12,234 nt of DNA from Actinomycetota bacterium (GTDB lineage Bacteria; Actinomycetota; Actinomycetes; Nanopelagicales; Nanopelagicaceae), in the NCBI GenBank assembly GCA_947452525.1, contig CANGCW010000018.1, positions 1-12,234 of the forward strand, read 5' to 3'. Numbering within the stretch: the stretch's first letter is position 1; every line of letters begins with the position of its first letter. Positions 6,597 to 12,234 of this stretch are shown here, piece by piece. The translations under genes were made by a program, and so were the position numbers. A model generated the notes under the pieces. That model saw nothing but the letters and a program-made list of their open reading frames with translations, did no database searches and was not told the origin of the DNA.

Positions 6597-7694
6597 TTAA
6601 AGCAGTACGAGATCATCTCTATGTACGAGTTCGCGCTCGTACTCAGCACCATACTTCGCTGAGAGCTCCTTTGTGGAGTGTCCGAGCATCTTCGGAATCT
6701 CGTCGGAATCAAATGCAACGAGACCGCGAGCAATTACCTTGCCATCAGGTGCGACGAGGTCAACTGCATCGCCAGCGCTAAATTCACCAGTCACTGCAGT
6801 GACACCAGCAGCAAGCAGTGATGTTCCACGCTCGAGCAGTGCGCTTACCGCTCCATTATCGAGAGTGAGTGAACCTTGAGCGCTCGCCGCGTGAGCGAGC
6901 CAGAGAAGACGTGATGGACGCTTATCGTGGATAGCGCGGAAGATTGTTCCGACATCTTCTCCACTAAGTGCAGCAGTGAGTGAGTGAAGATTCGTTAATA
7001 ACATCTCGACGCCAGCGCCGTTTGCAATGCGGGCCGCTTCAATCTTTGTGACCATGCCACCGCTACCAACGCCAGATGCACCAACGCCACCAATTTCAAC
7101 GCCAGCCATCTCATTGACATTTACAACCTCTTTGATCCGCTTGGCGCTCGGATCACTCGGTGGCGCATCGTAGAGTGAGTCAATATCGCTGACGAGAACA
7201 AGCAGATCAGCGCCAATAAGGTGCGCAACTAACGCTGCTAGGCGATCGTTATCGCCAAAGCGAATCTCTTGGGTTCCGACGGTGTCATTCTCATTAATGA
7301 TTGGAACAACGCCCATCTGCAATAACTTAAAGAGGGTACGTTGGGCATTCTGATAGTGAGAACGACGAATAACATCTTCGATTGTAAGAAGCACTTGGGA
7401 TGCAACAATCTTGTGGCGCGCAAAGGAGTTGTTGTATTCGGCAATAAGTAGGCCTTGGCCTACCGCTGCCGCAGCTTGTTGCGTTGCAAGATCCTTTGGG
7501 CGTGAAGTGAGACCAAGTGGTGCAAGCCCTGCTGCAATCGCGCCCGAGGAGACAACTGCAACCTCTCGACCTTCAGCGCGTAACTTAGCGACGATATCGA
7601 CGAGGTTATTAACCGCTTCGCTATCGAGTGCGGAGCCCGCACTTCCGGTCAGTGTTGATGAACCGACCTTGATGACTATGCGCCGGGCCTCCAT
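6597..7694 (-). CDS. proB: Glutamate 5-kinase
   Basis: ProB phosphorylates glutamate with ATP to gamma-glutamyl 5-phosphate, the first and normally proline-feedback-inhibited step of proline synthesis. The product (365-366 residues) has the two-domain E. coli-like length: an amino-acid kinase domain (about 1-255; RIVIKVGSSTLT at the N-terminus, VVSSGAIAAG near 48, PIINENDTVGTQEIRFGDND near 133, GSGGMVTKIEAA near 212) and a C-terminal PUA domain (about 270-352). Two in-frame starts exist: ATG at 7694 (TGATG overlap with the obgE stop) and GTG at 7697 (GTGA overlap). AAGG is 6 nt before the ATG but only 3 nt before the GTG, so the ATG was chosen. It is coupled to obgE, and its stop lies 9 bp from the stop of the convergent hydrolase gene. 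Confidence 0.97.
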   Translation of the reverse strand: MEARRIVIKVGSSTLTGSAGSALDSEAVNNLVDIVAKLRAEGREVAVVSSGAIAAGLAPLGLTSRPKDLATQQAAAAVGQGLLIAEYNNSFARHKIVASQVLLTIEDVIRRSHYQNAQRTLFKLLQMGVVPIINENDTVGTQEIRFGDNDRLAALVAHLIGADLLVLVSDIDSLYDAPPSDPSAKRIKEVVNVNEMAGVEIGGVGASGVGSGGMVTKIEAARIANGAGVEMLLTNLHSLTAALSGEDVGTIFRAIHDKRPSRLLWLAHAASAQGSLTLDNGAVSALLERGTSLLAAGVTAVTGEFSAGDAVDLVAPDGKVIARGLVAFDSDEIPKMLGHSTKELSAKYGAEYERELVHRDDLVLL

Positions 7695-9172
7695 CACTCA
7701 CCTTCGATCCTTGGTGTTGTTGGATCAACAGTGTTGTACTCCCATTGCAGTGCAATCTCATCTTCAGAGAGTTGAGCCTCTGCCTCATCGACATAACGAC
7801 CAGCCCATGGAGATTCGATATTGTCCATACGGCGATCAGTTCCACGACGACCAGCGAGAAGTTCTGCGCCCGCTTCAATTGATGGTTCCCAATCGAAGAT
7901 GACGGCATCATCGCCGAGACCGATACGGACCTCATCCTTTGCCTTCGCGCCCTTCTTAAAGAGTTCGCGTTCAACGCCGAGAGCCGCAAGGCGATCAGCG
8001 AGATATCCAACTGCCTCAGGGTTACCGAAATCAGTCTGACGGACGAAGCGCATTGGCTTCTCACCAAGGACGCTAAATGAACCATCCTCGTTAGCAATAA
8101 CTTTAAATCCGGAGTCATCCACCGCTACAGGGCGAAGGATGATGCGAGTCTTCACTTCCTTCTTCGCAGATTTACGTGAATCTTGAATGATGCGACCCAT
8201 CGCATACTTCAACTCCTGCAGGCCAGCATGAGTGGCTGCAGAGATCGGATAGACCTCATAACCGCGCTCGCGAAGAATTGGCGCGACCATATCGGCCATC
8301 GCCTGTCCATCCGGAAGATCGATCTTGTTGAGAGCAATAATCTTTCGGCGATCGCTGAGACCGCCGTAATGAGCCAGCTCCTCCTCGATGAGGTCAAAGT
8401 CCTTGATTGGATCGCGATCTGTCTCAAGTGTTCCGCAGTCGAGTACATGTACAAGTGCTGCACATCGCTCGACGTGGCGGAGGAATTCAAGGCCAAGGCC
8501 CTTACCCTCTGATGCTCCTGGAATAAGTCCTGGGACATCTGCAACGGTGAAGCGAGTCTCTCCAGCTTGGACTACGCCAAGGTTTGGAACGAGAGTTGTA
8601 AATGGATAGTCAGCAATCTTTGGACGAGCAGCAGAGATTGATGCAATCAGCGAAGACTTACCAGCGCTTGGGAAGCCAATCAGGCCGATATCTGCAACGC
8701 TCTTGAGCTCAAGGATAAGTGTGCGCTCTTCGCCTGGCTCACCCTTGAGGGCAAAACCTGGTGCGCGACGCTTTGATGAAGAGAGCGCATCGTTTCCGAG
8801 TCCGCCCTTTCCACCTTGCGCTGCAATAAAAGTTGTTCCTTCGCCGACGAGGTCAGCGAGAATATTTCCCTGCAAATCCTTAATTACTGTTCCATTAGGA
8901 ACAGAGAGAATCGCATCAGCGCCTTCTGCGCCGTTACACCAATCGCCATAACCTGGGCGACCGCTCGTCGCCTTACGATGTGGTGAGTGATGGAAGTCGA
9001 GAAGTGTTGTTACATCGTTATCGACGACGAGGATGATGTCTCCACCGCGACCACCGTTGCCGCCATCAGGTCCGCCGAGTGGCTTGAACTTCTCACGGTG
9101 AATAGAGACGCAACCATCTCCTCCAGCGCCGGCTGTTGCATGGAGCGTTACGCGATCGACAAATGTTGCCAT
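7694..9172 (-). CDS. obgE: Obg family GTPase (50S ribosome assembly)
   Basis: Obg binds GTP/GDP and the 50S subunit, and acts in late large-subunit assembly and in stress/growth control. The 492 residues show the glycine-rich Obg fold (about 1-158, e.g. GGPDGGNGGRGGD), then the GTPase domain with G1 GFPSAGKS (166-173), G2 YPFTTL (189-194), G3 DVPG (212-215), G4 NKID (282-285) and G5 SA (311-312). The C-terminal OCT domain (about 345-428) follows, then an acidic, Trp-containing tail of about 64 residues; longer tails are usual for actinobacterial Obg. ATG at 9172 has AGGAG 9 nt upstream. It lies just downstream of rplU-rpmA, as in most actinobacteria, but a strong terminator separates it from them, so it probably has its own promoter. 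Its stop overlaps proB. Confidence 0.98.
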   Translation of the reverse strand: MATFVDRVTLHATAGAGGDGCVSIHREKFKPLGGPDGGNGGRGGDIILVVDNDVTTLLDFHHSPHRKATSGRPGYGDWCNGAEGADAILSVPNGTVIKDLQGNILADLVGEGTTFIAAQGGKGGLGNDALSSSKRRAPGFALKGEPGEERTLILELKSVADIGLIGFPSAGKSSLIASISAARPKIADYPFTTLVPNLGVVQAGETRFTVADVPGLIPGASEGKGLGLEFLRHVERCAALVHVLDCGTLETDRDPIKDFDLIEEELAHYGGLSDRRKIIALNKIDLPDGQAMADMVAPILRERGYEVYPISAATHAGLQELKYAMGRIIQDSRKSAKKEVKTRIILRPVAVDDSGFKVIANEDGSFSVLGEKPMRFVRQTDFGNPEAVGYLADRLAALGVERELFKKGAKAKDEVRIGLGDDAVIFDWEPSIEAGAELLAGRRGTDRRMDNIESPWAGRYVDEAEAQLSEDEIALQWEYNTVDPTTPRIEGE

Positions 9173-9198
9173 CTTGAACGACTCCTCTCTTTGCTGTG

Positions 9199-9204
9199 AA
9201 GCTA
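9199..9204 (-). promoter_or_regulatory. Possible -10 element for obgE-proB
   Basis: Only about 56 nt separate the end of the rpmA terminator T-run from the obgE ATG, so an independent promoter should lie here. TAGCTT on the minus strand (9204 to 9199) is the one TANNNT match I see at a sensible distance; it would give a leader of about 20 nt that includes the AGGAG ribosome-binding site. No clear -35 accompanies it. Confidence 0.3.
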
Positions 9205-9228
9205 GTTTGTTATTCGTTAGTTAAGCGG

Positions 9229-9264
9229 AAAAAAATAGCGGGTCCGCGCAAGTGCGGACCCGCT
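9229..9264 (-). terminator. Intrinsic (Rho-independent) terminator after rpmA
   Basis: On the minus strand a perfect 11-bp GC-rich stem (AGCGGGTCCGC / GCGGACCCGCT, positions 9264-9254 and 9247-9237) encloses a 6-nt loop and is followed by A and then seven T residues (9235-9229). It starts 19 nt past the rpmA stop. The T-run is on one side only, so it should stop minus-strand transcription from rplU-rpmA and not the reverse direction. Confidence 0.93.
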
Positions 9265-9283
9265 GAGAAGAACTATCCGCGCG

Positions 9284-9544
9284 TTAAGCGACGGGTGCTG
9301 GAACGATATTTACAACCTTGCGACCGCGTGCGCGACCGAACTCAACAGCACCAGCTGAGAGTGCGAACAAGGTGTCATCCTTACCAATGCCAACGTTCTG
9401 GCCTGGGTGGAAGACTGTTCCACGCTGGCGAACAAGAATTTCACCAGACTTAACAACCTGACCACCAAAGCGCTTGATGCCGAGGTACTGAGCATTTGAA
9501 TCGCGACCATTTCTGGTTGACGAGACTCCCTTTTTACTTGCCAT
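9284..9544 (-). CDS. rpmA: 50S ribosomal protein L27 (bL27)
   Basis: bL27 is a large-subunit ribosomal protein whose N-terminal tail reaches toward the peptidyl-transferase centre. The 86-residue product has the normal length and the family signatures MASKKGVSSTRNGRDS, RFGGQ, GEILVRQRGT and HPGQNVGIGKDDTLFA. The N-terminus starts directly with the ASKKG tail, without the extension that some Firmicutes cleave off. ATG at 9544 has a full AGGAGG Shine-Dalgarno 8 nt upstream, the strongest in the window and consistent with high expression. It lies 16 bp after rplU and ends at the intrinsic terminator. Confidence 0.98.
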   Translation of the reverse strand: MASKKGVSSTRNGRDSNAQYLGIKRFGGQVVKSGEILVRQRGTVFHPGQNVGIGKDDTLFALSAGAVEFGRARGRKVVNIVPAPVA

Positions 9545-9560
9545 TTATTGCACCTCCTAC

Positions 9561-9869
9561 TTACTTGGTGATCGCGGTGATCTTCACACGCGTCAGTTGG
9601 GAACGGAAACCTTTACGGCGACGACGGCCGGTCTTGTTCTTATACTTCAAGATATCAATCTTTGGGCCCTTCTTCTCCTCAACGATCTCGCCAGCAACTT
9701 TGACGCCAGCGAGCGCCTTTGGATCTGAAGTGACATTTGCACCTTCAACGAGAAGAAGCGCAGGGAATGAGACAGAGGAGCCAACCGCTGCATCGATGCG
9801 ATCCACGGTAATTGTGTCGCCAACGGCAACCTTCTCCTGATGGCCGCCAGCCTTAACAATCGCGTACAC
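9561..9869 (-). CDS. rplU: 50S ribosomal protein L21 (bL21)
   Basis: bL21 binds 23S rRNA in the large subunit. The 102-residue product matches the family length and shows YAIVKAGGHQEKVAVGDTITVD at the N-terminus and the basic C-terminal signature KYKNKTGRRRRKGFRSQLTRVKI. The start is a GTG at 9869 (V-Y-A-I-V in place of M-Y-A-I-V), with GGAAGG ending 7 nt upstream; no in-frame ATG gives a sensible N-terminus. It is followed by rpmA, the near-universal partner, and preceded by a 130-bp structured gap after rne. Confidence 0.98.
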   Translation of the reverse strand: MYAIVKAGGHQEKVAVGDTITVDRIDAAVGSSVSFPALLLVEGANVTSDPKALAGVKVAGEIVEEKKGPKIDILKYKNKTGRRRRKGFRSQLTRVKITAITK

Positions 9870-9901
9870 AGTGACACCTTCCCAATCTTCTTCACTTCAC
9901 G

Positions 9902-9921
9902 CTTCTATATCTTTATAGAAG
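9902..9921 (-). promoter_or_regulatory. Perfect 8-bp AU-rich hairpin upstream of rplU
   Basis: Arms CTTCTATA and TATAGAAG (perfect complements, 4-nt loop) lie about 30-50 nt upstream of the rplU GTG. Read on the minus strand, the segment also contains TATAAA and TATAGA, so it may instead be or overlap a promoter -10 region, with TTGATT at 9934-9929 as a loose -35. Structure and promoter readings cannot be separated by eye. Confidence 0.35.
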
Positions 9922-9922
9922 A

Positions 9923-9935
9923 GTTGATAATCAAC
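9923..9935 (-). repeat. Short 5-bp hairpin in the rne-rplU gap
   Basis: Perfect inverted repeat with arms GTTGA and TCAAC and a 3-nt loop, placed between the AU-rich hairpin and the large GC-rich hairpin. Too small to be meaningful alone; listed because it is part of a row of three. Confidence 0.3.
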
Positions 9936-9947
9936 GGATAGAAACTT

Positions 9948-9987
9948 CCCGTAGGGGGCTAAGGGTACGGATTTACGCCCCCACGGG
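9948..9987 (-). terminator. GC-rich hairpin just after rne (weak terminator, attenuator or processing site)
   Basis: On the minus strand, CCCGTGGGGGC (9987-9977) pairs with GCCCCCTACGGG (9959-9948): 11 bp with one bulged T and a 17-nt loop, beginning 12 nt after the rne stop. The downstream sequence GAAGTTTCTAT has only three consecutive T residues, so full intrinsic termination is doubtful. It could be a partial terminator lowering read-through from rne into rplU, an mRNA 3'-end stabiliser, or part of a ribosomal-protein leader. Confidence 0.5.
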
Positions 9988-9999
9988 TCAAACTGAGGT

Positions 10000-12234
10000 T
10001 TATTCAGGCGTAATGATGCCTGTGCTGACTGCCCGGCGGCGCTTGCGCTGCCCACTGGCTGGGGCTGATGAGGCAGGCTCGGATTTAACCACTTCCTGGG
10101 CTGGCTCATCTGCCTGAGGCTCAATAACTGGGCTATCGAGCTCCTCCTCCTGCTCCAACTGTGAGGATGGGACGTAACGCTGATCCATATCCTTATCGAG
10201 CGTCGTCTTCTTCACAGGCTCAGAGTGGATGTGAATACCACGGCCGCCACAGCTCTCGCATGTTGTCGAGAAGGCCTCAATCAAGCCCTGACCCACGCGC
10301 TTACGCGTCATCTGGACGAGACCGAGTGAGGTTACTTCGGCGACCTGGTGCTTGGTGCGATCGCGACCGAGGCACTCGACGAGACGTCGCAATACCTTGT
10401 CACGGTTAGATTCAAGTGCCATATCGATAAAGTCGATAACGACGATTCCGCCCAAGTCGCGAAGGCGAAGTTGGCGGGCAATCTCTTCCGCAGCTTCCAA
10501 GTTGTTCTTGGTAACTGTCTCTTCAAGGTTTCCACCCTTACCGATGAACTTTCCTGTGTTTACATCGATAACGACCATCGCTTCTGTGCGATCGATAACG
10601 AGGGAACCACCAGAAGGTAGATAGACCTTACGATCAAATGCCTTAGCGAGTTGCTCTTCGATGCGGTGCTCAACGAACATATCGCGAACGCCGGTCCACT
10701 TCTCAATCTTTGTTGTGAGTTCTGGTGCGATATGGCTGAGGTAGCCATTGATGTCATCCCATGCTTGGTCGCCCTGCACTACGAGGCGACGGAAATCTTC
10801 ATTGAAGATATCGCGAATAACACGGACAGTGAGATCTGGTTCGCTATAGAGAAGTGATGGTGCAGATGTACTTGGGTTCTCTGCCTTCTCCTGAATATCA
10901 GCCCATTGCGCCTTCAAGCGAGAGACATCTCTCTCAAGCTCTTCTTCGCTTGCACCTTCTGCTGCTGTGCGGACAATGACGCCAGCATCTTCAGGAATCA
11001 AATTCTTCAACGCGCTCTTCAAACGATTGCGCTCTTGATCTGGAAGGCGACGGCTAATACCGCTCATCTCGCCGCCAGGTACGTAGACGAGGTAACGGCC
11101 AGGTAGTGAGATCTGGCTAGTAAGGCGTGCGCCCTTCTGACCGATCGGATCCTTTGTTACCTGCACGAGTACAGGCTGACCCGTCTTCAGTACATGTTCA
11201 ATCTTGCGAGGTGCGCTATCAGAGAGACCTGCAGCATCCCAGTTCACTTCACCTGCATAAAGCACTGCGTTGCGACCCTTGCCGATATCAACGAATGCAG
11301 CTTCCATGGATGGAAGAACATTCTGAACGCGACCGAGGTAGACGTTTCCTACGTAGGAAATATTAGAGTTTCGATTGACGTAGTGCTCGACCATGATCTT
11401 ATCTTCGAGAACTGCAATCTGAGTTCTGTCACCAATCTGGCGAACAAGCATCTCGCGGTCAACTGATTCACGACGTGCGAGGAACTCTGCCTCTGTGATG
11501 ATGACTCCACGGCGGCGAGTAAATTCACGTGGCTCGCGATCATGGCGATCACGGTCACGGTTGCGATCGCGATTACGACCTGAGCGATCGTTACGATCAT
11601 TGCGGCCTGAACGATCATTGCGTGAAGTACGTGTTGGTTGATCTTCGCGAGCACGCGGCTCACGAACCTTTACAACAGTGACGACGCCATCTTCTTCGAC
11701 AGTCTCCCCTGGTGTTACACCTTCACCACGTGCACGACGGCGGCGACGACGACGGTGTGTGCCGCCAACATCTTCGCCTTCATCCTCGTTATCAATGTGG
11801 CCGGGATCTTTATCATCGGCATCGCTGTCATCGATGGAATCCTGTGAATCCTCGTTAGCTGAACCAGGACGACGGCGACCACGTGAGCCACGACGACGAC
11901 GGTTGCGTGAAGTACCTGTAGAACCTTCAGTGTTATCTGAACTCTCATCGACTGCTGAATCGGTGCTCTCGTCAGAGGCCTTCTCCGCCTTCTCTGCCTT
12001 CTCAACCTTTGGTTTAGGCGTTGTGCTCTTCTGCGCTGCCGCCTTCTGGGTGGCTGGCTTTGGGGTGCGCTTAGGCGCTGCTACCTCAGGTGCTGCTTGG
12101 AAGATGGGCACAGGAATAGCTGCCTTCTTCGATGCACGCTTAGCAACAGGCTTCTTATCGAGGGTTGCCGCTTCTACTGGCGCCTCGATCTGACCTTCTG
12201 CTGACTCTGGCTTACTTGCGCTCTTTTTTACAGC
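10000..12234 (-). CDS. rne: Ribonuclease E/G family endoribonuclease (5' end beyond right window edge)
   Basis: RNase E cleaves single-stranded AU-rich RNA in mRNA decay and rRNA/tRNA processing. The frame is open to the right edge (744 residues visible); the GTG at 12111 is an internal Val codon, because coding continues upstream with the same Ala/Lys/Pro-rich composition. Numbering from the edge: residues 1-245 are low-complexity (Lys/Ala/Pro, acidic Ser/Asp/Glu patches, Arg runs, an Arg/Asn/Asp repeat); S1 RNA-binding domain about 263-345; RNase H-like and 5'-sensor region about 345-535; catalytic Mg-binding Asp557 (VIDVNTGK) and Asp601 (VIDFIDM), 44 apart; Zn-link Cys659 and Cys662 (CESCGG). 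A small-domain remainder and a short disordered tail ending in KRRR follow. A catalytic core late in the chain after a long N-terminal arm is the actinobacterial layout. rplU-rpmA lie downstream. Confidence 0.96.
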   Translation of the reverse strand, partial: AVKKSASKPESAEGQIEAPVEAATLDKKPVAKRASKKAAIPVPIFQAAPEVAAPKRTPKPATQKAAAQKSTTPKPKVEKAEKAEKASDESTDSAVDESSDNTEGSTGTSRNRRRRGSRGRRRPGSANEDSQDSIDDSDADDKDPGHIDNEDEGEDVGGTHRRRRRRRARGEGVTPGETVEEDGVVTVVKVREPRAREDQPTRTSRNDRSGRNDRNDRSGRNRDRNRDRDRHDREPREFTRRRGVIITEAEFLARRESVDREMLVRQIGDRTQIAVLEDKIMVEHYVNRNSNISYVGNVYLGRVQNVLPSMEAAFVDIGKGRNAVLYAGEVNWDAAGLSDSAPRKIEHVLKTGQPVLVQVTKDPIGQKGARLTSQISLPGRYLVYVPGGEMSGISRRLPDQERNRLKSALKNLIPEDAGVIVRTAAEGASEEELERDVSRLKAQWADIQEKAENPSTSAPSLLYSEPDLTVRVIRDIFNEDFRRLVVQGDQAWDDINGYLSHIAPELTTKIEKWTGVRDMFVEHRIEEQLAKAFDRKVYLPSGGSLVIDRTEAMVVIDVNTGKFIGKGGNLEETVTKNNLEAAEEIARQLRLRDLGGIVVIDFIDMALESNRDKVLRRLVECLGRDRTKHQVAEVTSLGLVQMTRKRVGQGLIEAFSTTCESCGGRGIHIHSEPVKKTTLDKDMDQRYVPSSQLEQEEELDSPVIEPQADEPAQEVVKSEPASSAPASGQRKRRRAVSTGIITPE
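11533..11619 (-). repeat. Degenerate Arg/Asn/Asp-codon repeat inside rne
   Basis: This part of the RNase E N-terminal arm encodes a run built almost only of Arg, Asn, Asp, Ser, Gly and one His, with NDRSGRN occurring twice followed by alternating RD/RN. At DNA level the GATCGT/GATCAT words recur because GAT-CGN codes Asp-Arg. It is prone to length variation and is probably an intrinsically disordered RNA- or protein-binding segment. Confidence 0.6.

Noticed and set aside
7411..7902. 163-codon plus-strand frame opposite the proB/obgE junction
   Set aside because: Antisense shadow of two well-supported genes; no start signals and no recognisable motif.
9238..9264. Terminator stem read as a bidirectional terminator
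   Set aside because: Only the minus-strand side is followed by a T-run; the plus-strand side continues GAGAAGAAC, and no plus-strand gene ends here.
11533..11620. Cluster of GATC sites suggesting a Dam/origin-like region
   Set aside because: The clustering is explained by repeated Asp-Arg codons (GAT CGN) in the RNase E arm; no DnaA boxes or AT-rich unwinding stretch are present.
12109..12111. GTG at 12111 as the start codon of the RNase E gene
   Set aside because: The frame continues without a stop for 41 more codons to the window edge, with the same Ala/Lys/Pro-rich composition, and there is no ribosome-binding site before the GTG. It is an internal Val codon and the gene is partial.
11678..12193. 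171-codon open frame on the plus strand opposite the rne N-terminal arm
   Set aside because: Its Ser/Arg-rich translation is a mirror of the repetitive codons of rne, with no ribosome-binding site or recognisable domain.
1..12234. Defence system, phage, CRISPR array, insertion sequence, tRNA or riboswitch
   Set aside because: Almost the whole window is filled by recognisable housekeeping genes. The gaps (at most 130 bp) contain no array repeats, transposase fragments, cloverleaf or known riboswitch core that I could recognise.

Overview
This window looks like chromosomal core-gene DNA from an actinobacterium with moderate GC (roughly half by eye). The order RNase E - L21 - L27 - Obg - ProB is the classic actinobacterial arrangement. 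Supporting signs are the long disordered N-terminal arm of RNase E, the C-terminal tail on Obg, GTG starts, and promoters that look like -10-only leaderless types. The moderate GC would fit freshwater lineages related to the acI/Nanopelagicales group, but that placement is inference. All genes but one read on the minus strand; they are described here from right to left, the direction of transcription.

Right third (9229-12234): an RNase E/G gene that enters from beyond the right edge, a 130-bp gap holding three consecutive RNA hairpins, then rplU (L21) and rpmA (L27). This unit ends at a textbook intrinsic terminator (9229-9264).

Middle (6597-9172): obgE (ribosome-assembly GTPase) and proB (glutamate 5-kinase), joined by a stop/start overlap. 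proB runs head-on, with only 9 bp between stops, into the sole plus-strand gene: a membrane-anchored serine hydrolase of the class C beta-lactamase fold (5433-6587). That gene sits between proB and proA, which are usually neighbours.

Left half (1-5400): proA (glutamyl-phosphate reductase), then gatC, gatA, gatB (tRNA-dependent amidotransferase) and the first half of ilvD (dihydroxy-acid dehydratase), which leaves through the left edge. proA and gatC are 29 bp apart. The gatC/gatA, gatA/gatB and gatB/ilvD junctions all overlap by 1-4 nt, so this is very probably one operon with translational coupling. proA and the hydrolase diverge from a 32-bp gap in which each start codon is preceded by TANNNT-N6-ATG, suggesting back-to-back leaderless promoters.

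Functionally the window covers ribosome assembly and RNA decay, proline synthesis (ProB and ProA catalyse consecutive steps), Gln-tRNA/Asn-tRNA formation and branched-chain amino acid synthesis. No mobile elements, CRISPR arrays, tRNA or rRNA genes, or phage genes were seen. I found no clear new multi-gene system. The most interesting items are the hydrolase interrupting proB/proA, the compact divergent leaderless promoters, and the structured rne-rplU leader. No gene-free stretch exceeds 130 bp.
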